Positions 47,950 to 58,009 of a DNA stretch of 64,000 nt are shown piece after piece; positions within the stretch are counted from its first letter, which is position 1; every line of letters starts with the position of its first letter. The notes beneath the pieces are model-generated. The model was not told the origin of the DNA, ran no database searches, and saw nothing but the letters and a program-made list of their open reading frames with translations. Location of the stretch: the NCBI RefSeq assembly GCF_003369915.1, contig NC_046673.1:23427718-23491717 (forward strand). The letters are read 5' to 3'. The DNA comes from Drosophila miranda. Taxonomy: Eukaryota; Arthropoda; Insecta; Diptera; Drosophilidae. The translations under genes were made by a program, and so were the position numbers.

Positions 47950-49941
47950 GAATCCGCAGTATTCATAAAATCATAACTACATGTACTCATGCTTTTTTTA
48001 TTCCCTTCGATCATTACGAATAATGCTTTTAGTCAGCGTTTTGGTTTTTTGCTGTTGTGTAGGCACACACACAATCAAAGATAGAAGGAAAAGGAAGAAG
48101 GAAAAGCGACAAAATAGCTAATTTGTGTGTGGCTTCCTCTTTTTCTCTACCAGAAAATCAAAAGGAGAGTGAGCGAGAACAAAATCCGAAATTTTTCGGA
48201 TCCACAATAAAACTCCAAGCTTTGGATTTAATAATACTAAAATGTAACTTACATAGATATTTACATATGTTGGGTTTGTATTAGAATTCTGAACTGTTTA
48301 CTTTAGTTCCCCGCGGGGCAGCTATGTGGGCAGACTCCTAAAACAAATTCTCGATATCTATAAAGTTTAGTGACTAGTTTTGCATATCTACTAAATAGAC
48401 AAAAAAGTTCGTAAAATCGGTGATTGCATTCAAAGATGTCATCAATTCCCTTTTGCTCCAATAAATTCCCCAATAAAATAACTCAGATCTGGATACAAAC
48501 CTGTCCCAACGGACTGTCTGCAGCTCCGACGTAGTACGTGCCCACAGTGTGTATACAAGACCCCTTGAAAAAGCTGTAATAGCTCTTGTGGAAAGGACAA
48601 GAGAGTTGGTCATTATGCGCAGTCGCATCGCCATTCACTTGGTCCGTTGCGCGCGGAACCACCACGGATCCTCAGCGGTCACGTAAATATCCCCAAAACA
48701 CAAATTCCTCATTCTCCAACTCCATAGAATTTTGTGACGATAAAGGTGAGTGCATGCAAGTTAACGTACCCAATTCTATTGAGCTCTTATACGAGTTGTA
48801 AACAATCTTTGGCTTTCCAAAACGAAAACAATTTCAATCTTGGGCCTCCGCCTAATTGATTTCTAAGATGTACAATCTCAATGGCTCCCGCCACAATCCC
48901 AATCTTTGACACTCGCCTAAATGGAAAACCAATGTTTGCCCACACCCGGCTTCTCATAAACAATCTCACACCCGGCTTTCTGCAGATCCTGCACTTTAGG
49001 CATTTTACAGTTCTCTCTTTGGATGACTAAATCCAATACTCGGGATGGCGAAATCAATTGAAATGTTTATAGAAAAACTATTCCCGAAAGGGATCGACGA
49101 TGCAAAGATCAAAAAGTTCAAGTCAGTCTTGATCCAGAAGCGACACCGAAAAGTCGAGCTAAAAACTAAGATCGCGCAAACCCTTTGTCCGGAATCCTTT
49201 GTGACCCTCAACTTAAATCTATATCTGTAAACTTAGAAGTTAAATAAAAACTTTTTAAAAATGCAATCCGCTACCGCAGTTATTTAATTTGCATGCTTGT
49301 TAATGCGGAAGGTTGTTCGTGGAGGAAATTTTTTGCAACCCTTAACCCTTGTGTCCCGAAAACAACCAAATTAGATATTGCAAATTATATTATATTTATA
49401 GCATATAAAAAAATAACATAGAATTAGAAGCAATATTTATATATTATCTAGAAGATACATTTTAATATAACTAAAAATGTTGACGAAAAAGTATTAATGC
49501 CTGCAAAAAATTTAAATATTAATATATAAGTGAAGTCATTTTATTTTAAAATTTTAAACACCACGGGTCTGTTAAGGGTTAATCAACATATGCCATCTCA
49601 CTCACACTCACTACTATGCGCCTTTCACTCGCATTTATAGCTAGCATACGCTAAGGCATAGCCCTTTTCCGACGAGACCACCTTGTATAATTCCATCATG
49701 GTGTAGATGCTACAACTTCTCTCTCCCTCTCTCTCATTTTTCTACGTAGCAGTAAAGGGTGGATTTTCATGCATTCATATGTATGTCGACGGACGGGTGT
49801 GTGTGCTTTTCGAAGGGACGAAAAATCCGGAATGACAACAGCGCAGTCGCGACCGTGGTGAAATTAGTAATAAGGTGATGTCATGGTGAATGTACTAATA
49901 CGGTGGTGTCATCACAGTATCTGCTCTCTTATTTGTAGATC
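47950..49941. other. Region with weak small ORFs, no recognised gene
   Basis: Largely AT-rich. A frame at 49045-49230 (+) encodes 61 residues starting MAKSIEMFIEKLF, basic and helical in look, and is followed 13 bases later by AATAAA (49243-49248). On the minus strand, 48634-48374 encodes 86 residues with an Arg/Ser/Thr-rich amphipathic start (MAMRLRIMTNSLVLSTRAI) that could be a mitochondrial presequence. Neither has a family I recognise, and either could be a relic of a small gene. Confidence 0.35.
49045..49230 (+). CDS. Possible small basic protein, 61 aa, unknown
   Basis: MAKSIEMFIEKLFPKGIDD is followed by a Lys/Arg-rich stretch (KKFKSVLIQKRHRKVELKTK) and ends LNLNLYL. The codons look ordinary, and a polyadenylation signal sits 13 bases after the stop. 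It may be the last exon of a spliced gene or a relic; the ATG is the first in this frame. No homologue comes to mind. Confidence 0.3.
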   Translation: MAKSIEMFIEKLFPKGIDDAKIKKFKSVLIQKRHRKVELKTKIAQTLCPESFVTLNLNLYL

Positions 49942-50213
49942 CTTTATATGCTTATTTTGTTTAATAAAACATATATATGAATATAATGAGCGGACATACA
50001 TGTGTTCAAATAAATCATGAAAAACGTGTTGAACCGTGCTTTGAATATTTTAACGGTGCGGGTTAGTGCGTGCTGGAACTTTTTACTTCAGTGCCACGAT
50101 GAGTCGTGCCAAACTATTTCAGTCCTTGCCCATCTCTAGTACATATATATGTATGTGTGCTGCCCATAGCCCATTCCCATACACACACACATATACATAC
50201 ATTACGGCAAAGC
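49942..50213. repeat. Repeat A, outer copy in left arm
   Basis: About 270 bp containing CATATATATGAATATAATGA, GTGCCACGATGAGTCGTGCC (itself a palindrome, GGCACGACTCATCGTGGCAC on the other strand) and CATACATTACGGCAA. It recurs directly at 51090-51366 and, inverted, at about 62160-62475 and 63355-63625: four copies in the window. Confidence 0.85.
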
Positions 50214-50437
50214 AGAGGCTCCGCCATTTTGACGCGGCTATGTCGCCGACTGCTGCTTTTCCTATAAAAAGGCCGGCACCAAGCGCTCTCGGTCCATTAT
50301 ATCCATATTTTTGACCTGCTCGGACCACTTCCTTTTCCTCTTACTTATTGTTATTTTTCTAATACTAATGGCATTCTTTAGCAGAGTGCTACGGCCATGT
50401 CGGAAGTATTTGCTTAAATTGAAATAAAATTAGTATC

Positions 50438-50516
50438 TGGCGGCGGCGGTTGCGACGGTTGCGGCGGTTGCGACGGCGGCAGCCGCCACCCAGGCTGGTG
50501 AATTCTGCATCGTTAT
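50438..50516. repeat. Repeat B, outer copy in left arm
   Basis: GGCGGTTGCGACGGTTGCGG is tandemly repeated, then GGCAGCCGCCACCCAGG and CTGGTGAATTCTGCATCG. It recurs at 51755-51827 and inverted at about 61744-61816 and 63056-63128. The inner copies lie just beyond the zip stop codon. The GGTTGCGACG/GGTTGCGGCG units form a 9-bp minisatellite. Confidence 0.85.
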
Positions 50517-50790
50517 TAAGGGCCCCTCCGGAGCACTGTGGTCTCTGGGACAGTGATTCCAGATTCTGAGCGTCAAAATATGCTATATCTTACAAAAATA
50601 CAAGCTAGAACAAGCTACAAATAGATATATAGATTTCTAATTGTGTTATTATTTCATCTAATTCGCTATTACTCGAATCGGTATATTTATCGCTGGAACG
50701 TGTTGAATTTAAATATTTCCCGGTGATTGGTGGTTGTGGCAACATTTGGTATGACAGCGCAATCCATATTCGTTAAATTTCAAAAGAATT

Positions 50791-50928
50791 CTAGTCGTAT
50801 ACATCAAACAAGTAAATATTTCTAAAACAAACCATATATTTAATATTAAGTTTGATCTTAACGATATTCATTTGACTGAATACCCGTTCAATCACGGCAT
50901 TTGACCACGGTAGACTTAAAATTCCAAT
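50791..50928 (-). pseudogene. hAT transposase C-terminal (dimerisation) fragment, left arm
   Basis: On the minus strand 50928-50791 reads IGILSLPWSNAVIERVFSQM then NIVKIKLN and a stop 22 codons later. PWSNAVIERVFSQMNIVK is the hallmark of the hAT-family C-terminal dimerisation domain (usual form P-S-N-x-x-E-R-x-F-S). Only about 45 codons remain and no catalytic DDE region is seen, so this is a dead fragment. Confidence 0.65.
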
Positions 50929-51089
50929 GGAAAATAGAGCGATTTATTCGAAAGATTTGTTTTTGCCAGCACCTCCCCAACGCTTGACAATAGTGTTGGT
51001 ATAATATTTAGAGCGATCGATTTTCTCATGGTAGTCGCACGCAATCCCTTCGGGAAATTCGGCTATGGGGTCGGATTTTATTTTATTTT

Positions 51090-51396
51090 AATGCTTTATA
51101 TGCTTATTTTGTTTAATAAAACATATATATGAATATAATGAGCGGACATACATGTGTTCAAATAAATCATGAAAAACGTGTTGAACCGTGCTTTGAATAT
51201 TTTAACGGTGCGGGTTAGTGCGTGCTGGAACTTTTTACTTCAGTGCCACGATGAGTCGTGCCAAACTATTTCAGTCCTTGCCCATCTCTAGTACATATAT
51301 ATATGTATGTGTGCTGCCCATAGCCCATTCCCATACACACACACATATACATACATTACGGCAAGGTATGTATATGTGTGTGCATACCTTGCCGTC
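51090..51396. repeat. Repeat A, inner copy in left arm, ending in a hairpin
   Basis: The direct copy of 49942-50213. Unlike the outer copy it ends in a short inverted repeat: ACGGCAAGGTATG at 51358-51370 faces CATACCTTGCCGT at 51383-51395, with a 12-base loop. The outer copy diverges at that point into GCAAAGCAGAGG. Confidence 0.8.
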
Positions 51397-51859
51397 ACAA
51401 GAAAAATTAGAATTACAGAAAACATTCGAGAAACAAACAAAAAAATCAAAAAAATACAAATAAAAACCGAAATTTAATTAACTTTTTCAATGAAACGTAA
51501 CACCTTTAGGGGGGTATAAAATGCATTAACAATTTGCATCTACTTGGGGGGTATAGGATGGTCTTTTAGTTCAACTTTCTCTCTTCCATCTTCATGCTCT
51601 TCTTTCTCCAAAACAAAATTGAATTTTGCATACGATTTCAGGGCACAAGGCATTGTTGGACAGAGTTGAGCGTTTTCAAGTGCGGTTGTTTTGAATCACG
51701 GGCTCCTGATTTTCCGTTTTTAGCATCCGCGCTGCGCGTGTAACCTGGAAGGGTTGCGGCGGTTGCGACGGTTGCGGCGGTTGCGACGGCGGCAGCCGCC
51801 ACCCAGGCTGGTGAATTCTGCATCGTCCTATTCTCGATCTTGACCTAATAATTAACGCG

Positions 51860-54800
51860 TCAATTGCCCGAATCCTCGCCATCTAATGATTCATCCTGCA
51901 CCGATGAGCTGTCGTCACCGCCGCCGCCGCCCCCACCACCGCCTCCTCCGCGCTTCGATGAAGGTGTGCCCGTGAGCCGGCTGGAGCTGAGGCCGCCGGT
52001 GCGTCTAAGGGAAAGGGAGACACACAAGTTTCAGGATTAGTATCAGGGTATACTATATATAGTATAGGATGGTTCTGGGTAGACGTGCAGTGCATGGGGG
52101 AATACAGAAATAACAGAACAGAGGTTGGAGTTGCACGAACTAAGTTCTATTTTAAATAGGAGTTTGAACGGCATTAGTTCGCACTGTTGGATGAATTTGC
52201 TGGATGGTGTGTTCCTAACATGCAGAGAGATGTACACAGAGGTGTGGTTGCTAGGTTTTCTTTGGTTTGGAGTGGTTTCTGGTTCACATTCACTGGGTCT
52301 GGGTCTGGGTCTGGGTCTGAGGATCTGACTATGGATCTTGGCCAGCAGCACTTACAGCGCCTACGAGAAAGAAGCGAAACGATTCGAAACCTAATGCAGA
52401 CCCTCACAATTCATAATGAGTGCGGCATCCTTTTTGGGCGAATAGGCCTTGGCCTTTTCGGTCTCGGCCACTTGGATGGAGCTTAAACCAAAACAATAAA
52501 ATGTCAAAACAATATAGGAAGAATCTGAATCCCGGAAGAGAGCGAAAGAGAGACATAGCGCTAGAGACTTCCCCCTTCCGTCACAAAACCCTTGATCGAA
52601 CAGGGATCTGCACCTACCGTAGTTTAGTTTTGAGTGAGTTGATCTCACGGTTCATGGCCTCCTGCGATTCAATCATATCCTCGCACTCGCGCTGGTACTT
52701 GCGCTTCTGTGTCTTCTCCTTCTGCAGTTCCTCCTCCGTCTCGTCCAGATTGCGCTTGAGCAATTTGATGCGGCTATTCAGCTGTGGGAGCAAAACGAAT
52801 CCTTTAGTATAACCATCCCACAGTCAGGAACGGTCGGGCTGCTTACCTTATCCATTTGCTCCTTGTGCTGGTCGACATGTCTCCGCTCGTCTTCGATGTT
52901 CATCGTCAGCTCCTTGATCTTCTTGTCCATCTTGCGGTTGGCCTTCTGCTGCAGCAGTCGCTCCTTGCCCTCGCTCTCTAGCTGCTCCTCCAGATTGGCG
53001 ATTTTGGCCTCGAGCGTGGCGATGGTGGCCTTCACCTTGGTACGTTGTGCCGTCTCAATCTCGGCCAGCTTGGCCTTCAGCTCCTTGTTCTGGCGCTCGA
53101 GCAGGGCGCGTCCATTCTCGTTCTTCTGCGAGTTGGACTTCTCGTTGGCTAGCTCGGTGGTCAGCTGCTCGATCTGCAGCTGCGCCTTGCGGCTGCGGTC
53201 GAGCAGAACCTCCGAAATGGACTGCTCCTCCTCCAGCTCCTCCTCGAGTGTGGCAATGCGGGCCTCCAGTCGCCGCTTCTCGTCGACCATCAGCGATCCC
53301 TTGCTGGAACTGTTGGCAATCTCCTCGGCAAGCTCGTCGCGCTCCGTTTCGGCCGCCCGTCGGGCCCGCTCCGAGATGGCTAAATCCTCGGTCAGCTGTA
53401 ATACTTCTGCCTCCAAGGCCTTGACCTTGCGCTCGGCCTCCTTGCTCTGCGCCTGCAGCTCCTCCTTGGCCGCCTTGGCCTCCTCGGCGTCGCGAAGCGC
53501 ATCCTTGACTTGTGCTTGCAGCTTCTTGGCGTGCTTCAGGGCATCCTCCTTCACCTTGTTATGCATCTCCATCGTGGTCTCGATCTCCTTGAGGTCGCCC
53601 TCCAGCTTCTTCTTCGATGCCACGGCGGCCGTTCGCTGCTTGCGCTCCTCATCGAGCTCCGCTTCCAGAGCGCGCAATTGCTTGACCAGTCCTCGCCGCT
53701 TCTCCTCCGCCCCCTCCTCCTTGGCCAGCAGGTCGCGCTCAAACTGGGAGCGCAGGGCCTGCATATTGACCTCGAGACGCAGCTTGGCATCCTCCGTCAG
53801 CTGGAGGTCGTCCTCGAGCTCCTCGTTTTGTGCTTTCAGCTCGGCCAGCTGCGACTCCAGGGCGCGCTTGGCCTTCTCAAGCTCGTGGACGTTCTTGTCG
53901 GCGGTGCCTTGGGAGTTGGCCAGGTCGTCTAGCTCGTTCTGGAGTGTCTTGCGCTTGTTCTCGAGATCTTCGATCTTGTCGAAGGCCTCGTCCAGCTCGC
54001 GGGACACCGACAGCACCTTGGTCTCCTTCTTGCGCGCCTCCCGCTCTGCAGTGTCGCGTTCCTGGGCGATCTGCTCTGATATGGCTTTCTCCTCGGCGAG
54101 GGTCTTGTCGAAGTTCTTCTGCTTCTTCTCCAACTCGAGCACCTATGAGGGATTGGGATTGGGGATAAGCAAAGGGAGTCCTTCAAGGAACTATGACGAG
54201 GGCCAGGGACCTACCTTCGTGCGTTGCGTCTCCAGCTCGATGGTGGCATCCTCCAGCTCCGATTGGATCTTCTTTTTGCTCTTGTCCAGGCGATCGTTCT
54301 GGGCAATCAGCTCCTTCACCTGTCGCTCCAACACCTCGATCTCCTTGTTGAGCCGCTTCTTGCCCTCCTCCAGCTCCTTGGCCAGGTCGGCATCCTCCTC
54401 AGCCTTCTTCTTGATCTCCTGCATCTGGCCGGTGACCTCGGCCAGTTTGCGCTCAAAGTTACGCTTGGCCTCCTCATCCTCCTCGAGCTGCTCCTGCAGC
54501 GCCTCCTTCTCGGACTCGATCTGGCGCAGCTTGGAGCTGAGGCCCAGTTTCTGGCGTGTCTCCTCCTCCAGCTGCTGCTGCGCTTCCGTCAGCTGCGACT
54601 CCATATTGCTGGCCGACTTGACGGCTGCCGATGCCTTCAGCTCGGCCTCCTCCAGCTGATTGGTGATATTCTCCGCCTCCTGCTGCAGCTTTGTGCACTT
54701 CTCCTGCAATTCCGATCGTGCGCGTTCGATCTCGGCCAATTTCACCTGCAAACAGAATCAAACAGAATGACGCTGCGCAATTCGATGGCCAGATCGGCGT

Positions 54801-57800
54801 TCTCCGCCTCCAGCGTACCCTTGGCCTTCTCCAGCACGGACTTGGCCTTGCGCAGGTTCTCCAACTGATCGTTGATGCCGTTCAGCTCCTGCGAGTGCTT
54901 GTGCCGCATGTCGGCCAGGACGCCCTCGTGGTTCACACCCTCTTCCTCCAGCGACTTCTTCAGCGTGGCCAGCTCCTGTTCGCGCTTGGAGCGCAGCTCT
55001 TGTTGGGCGGCCGTGGTGTCCAGGGAGTCGAGAAGCTCGTTCTTGAGTGCTTCGAGCTCCTCGCTGAGGTCGCGTCGCACCTTCTCGGCCTTGGCGCGGG
55101 CCGCCTTCTCGGCCTCGAGATCCTCCTGGATCTCGGCGAGCTGCGATTCGAGTTCACGTTGGGCCTTCTGGGCGGTGGCCTTGGTGGCGGACTCCTCGTC
55201 AATGCGCATTAGGGTCTGGGTGAGCTCCTCCTCGCGCTTCAACAGCTGCGCCTGCATCTCCTCCACTTGGGTGCGTCGCTCATTCAGCTGCTCCCTAAGG
55301 TCCGCCACCTCGGTTTCCACCTTTCGCTTGGTGCGGTCCGTCTCCTGGCGCTGCTGCTGATCCTTGTGCATGCGCTCCTCGAGCTCGGCGATGGTGGCCT
55401 CGTGCTTGGCCTTCAGTTTGGCCAGGTGCTTGGCCTTCTCCTCCTCCTCGGCGAGCGTCTGGGAGAGATCGTTGGCCCGCTCTTCGAGCAGCTTCTTCTC
55501 CTTGAGCAGCTTTTGGTTCTGGTCGTCGGTGAGGGCGAGATCCTCCTCGTGCTTCTTGATCTTCCCGTCCAACTGGACCTTCTCCAGCTGCAGCTTCTGG
55601 CGCGCGGCCTCCTCCTCCTCCAGCTGCTCCTCGAGGTCCTGGATGTGCAGCTCCAGCTTTTTCTTCTCACCGCCCAGGGCCAATACACGCTCCTCCTCCT
55701 CCTGGACGCGCGTCTCCAGCTCCTGCATCATGTCCTCCAGCTCCTGTTTGCGAGCCATCAGACGCGAGCGCGACTCCTCCGCCTCGTCGCACAGCTCAGT
55801 CTCGGCCTGCAGATGTTCGGCTAGCCTGGTTTTCTCCACCAGCGTCTGCTGGTACTTGCGCTCGTACTCCTGGGTGTTCTTGGCCAGCGTGTCGAGCTTC
55901 TCGCGCACCTGCTTCAGCTCATCCTCCTTCTGGACGAGCTTCTCCTCCTGCTTGGTGACCTCCAGCAGGGGCTTAACCTTCGTGTAGAGGCGCCACCACT
56001 GCCAGTTGCGGAGCTTGAGGTAGGCGGCGCAGTTGCGCTGAATGATCCGGATGGCATGCAGCTGCTGGAGCCGCTTCTGGTAGTTGCGGCGGGCGAGGAA
56101 GCCGCGACAGAACGCCTGGAAGTTCACGATTAGGTCGGAGATCTTGAAGTCACGCTCCTCCTCGAGATGGGCGAGGACGCCCGCGCGGAAGAAGATCTTC
56201 GACTGACCGACTCGATACAGATTCGAGTCGAGTTCCAGCGCCTGGATCATCCTCTCGCAGGCCTTCTTGCCGTCCATGAAGCCCTTGGCGATGACGTTCG
56301 GAGTGAGCAGCTCGTACCGCTGGCGGAACTCCTGGAAGGGTATGCGATTGGGGAAGCCTTGGCGACAGATGCGTATGCCCTCGAGGACGCCGTTGCAACG
56401 CAACTGGTCGAGCACCAGGGGGGCATCGATCTTGCCGGCCCGCTTCTCGTGGTTCGGTATGATACAGCGCACAAAATTGGGATTCGTGTTGCGCAGCGTG
56501 TCCATCAGCTTCGCCAGCTGCTCCTTGAATAGGTGGGACACGGTACGGAACATGCCCTTGCGGGTGCGTGCCCCGAACGTGGTGTCGGTCAGGGCCTGCT
56601 GTGCCATGCCAACGATCTCCACATCCTTCCAGATGTTCACCACAAACGGATCCTGCGAGCCCTGCAGCAGCGACACAATGTTCTCGTTCAGCGGATCCAT
56701 GTTCTTCATCAGCCACTTGGTCGCCGAGTAGTCCACCCGTCCGGCATAGTGGACGATGGCAAAATCGGCCACGCCCCGGAAGTCGGTCTTCATGAACTTC
56801 GGATGCATCGAGTGGGCCGAGACGAGCTTGTCGACAAACGTCTTGTCGGTGGCCTTGGGGAACCAGCACTCCTCGTCGAGCAGGGCCATGATGCCGCCCG
56901 GTTTGTCGATCAGGTCAATGGTGGGCTGCAGATCGAGCCCAAAATCAATGAACTTCCACTCGATGCCCTCGCGCTGGTACTCCTCCTGCTCCAGGATGAA
57001 CATGGTGTGGTTGAAGAGCTGCTGCAGCTTCTCGTTCGTGTAGTTGATGCACAGCTGCTCGAACGAGTTGAGCTCGAAGATCTCGAAGCCAGCCATGTCG
57101 AGGATGCCGATGAAGGAGGCCCCCTGCCGCTTGGTGCGGTCCAGCGACCGATTGATGCGATTCACCACTTGAACCACTTGAGCCACTTGAACATCCGCTC
57201 GTAGCAGGCCTTGGCAATGGCCTCCACAGCGAACTCCACCTGCTCCTTGGTCTGGGCCTTGGTGACAAAGTCGCGGCCCACCTTGATGCGCGGCGTGAGG
57301 AAGGCCCGCGACATGTCCGTCACACTCAGGCCGAGCAAATGGGCAATCTTCTGGGCCACTGTGTTGTCGGGTAGCGTGGCCTGGTCGTTGTTGCGCTCCT
57401 GCCGGAACTTCATGCTTCCGAACAGCAGGACGGCGCTCACGATACGGAATATCGAGTCCTCTGAGGTCATGCCCATGATGTTCATCGACTTGACGGTGGC
57501 CTGGAACTCGGCATAGTCATCCACACCGGGCACTGGCAGGCTGCCGTTCGACAGGAATGCATACGACTTGACATCATCGAGTATGAACTTCTCGCGCTGC
57601 TCCGGCGAGGCGCCCGCTAGCAACTGATAGAAGATGTGGAATGTACGTTCGTCCTTGGCTTGGCGGATGGCCCGCGACTTCTCCAGCAGGTACGTCTCGA
57701 TGTTGGCGCCCGAGATGAAACCAGAGGCATCGAAATTGATCCGTATGAATTTGCCCTGCACAAAAAGGATCACAAATACAAGGATTACTGGAAGAGTCTC

Positions 57801-57923
57801 TATCGAAACGTGTGTGTGTGTGTGACTTACGAAACGCGATGAATTATCGTTCTTGACGGTCTTGGCATTGCCAAAGGCCTCCAGTATGGGATTCGCTTGC
57901 AGCAGTTGTTGCTCCAGTTCACC
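51860..57923 (-). pseudogene. zip: zipper (non-muscle myosin II heavy chain), 5'-truncated and frame-broken copy, left arm
   Basis: Exons read on the minus strand: 57923-57831, 57755 to about 54769 (broken), 54745-54225, 54142-52847, 52781-52618 and 52004-51860, with stop TGA at 51860-51862. Visible are switch I (NDNSSRF), switch II (DMAGFEIF), the converter and lever arm with [14 protein letters not shown] and [19 protein letters not shown], the full coiled-coil rod and the Gly-rich tailpiece ending DESLDGEDSGN. The exons with the P-loop and the start are absent. Two lesions stop translation: a 14-bp insertion at about 57140-57160 (FKWL becomes FKWLKWFKW-stop), and loss at about 54745-54769 of the exon end expected after LRSV, leaving only 24 bases before the next exon, too short for an intron. 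The rest of the rod is open, so the decay is recent. An assembly error is the main alternative. Confidence 0.88.
52391..52481 (-). other. zip: Candidate alternative terminal exon of zip, left copy
   Basis: After the exon 52781-52618 (ending in phase 2), an acceptor TTTAAG at 52484-52482 would join 52481-52391 in frame. It encodes SIQVAETEKAKAYSPKKDAA then LIMNCEGLH and a TAG stop, an alternative C-terminal tail replacing the Gly-rich tailpiece. A GT (GTTTCG) follows the TAG directly and could be a donor into a 3' UTR exon. The segment is missing from the right arm. Confidence 0.5.
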
Positions 57924-58009
57924 CTGAGTAGCGGGAGGACACAAGAGAATGGGATTATTGCAGGTTCTTCAGAGATCTAGCAATGTCTAGGGGGGGGTGT
58001 ACAGTAGAG
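57262..58009. other. Spacer of the zip palindrome
   Basis: 748 bp between the arms. Its left part (to about 57923) is zip motor-domain sequence present only in the left copy. The last ~85 bp (57924-58009) contain intron-like sequence, TTATTGCAGG and a run of G (57990-57997), with no coding sense. In a transcript across both arms this would be the loop. Confidence 0.8.

Larger units (their letters stand above)
49942..57261 (-). repeat. Left arm of the giant zip palindrome
   Basis: This 7.3-kb arm is the inverted counterpart of 58010-63625. The outer boundary is at GCATATAAAG (minus) and the inner boundary at CAAGGCCCAG. Arms are nearly identical where they align. The right arm has several deletions, chiefly about 1.5 kb of rod sequence. 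The arm includes the myosin 3' half, the zip 3' flank, a hAT remnant and two direct-repeat pairs. Confidence 0.93.

Noticed and set aside
52863-54659. 598-codon Ser/Arg-rich frame on the plus strand
   Set aside because: It is the antisense shadow of the zip coiled-coil rod on the minus strand, whose codon bias keeps the opposite frame open.
57144-57158. The 14 extra bases in zip treated as a mini-intron
   Set aside because: Far shorter than any spliceable Drosophila intron, with no branch site.
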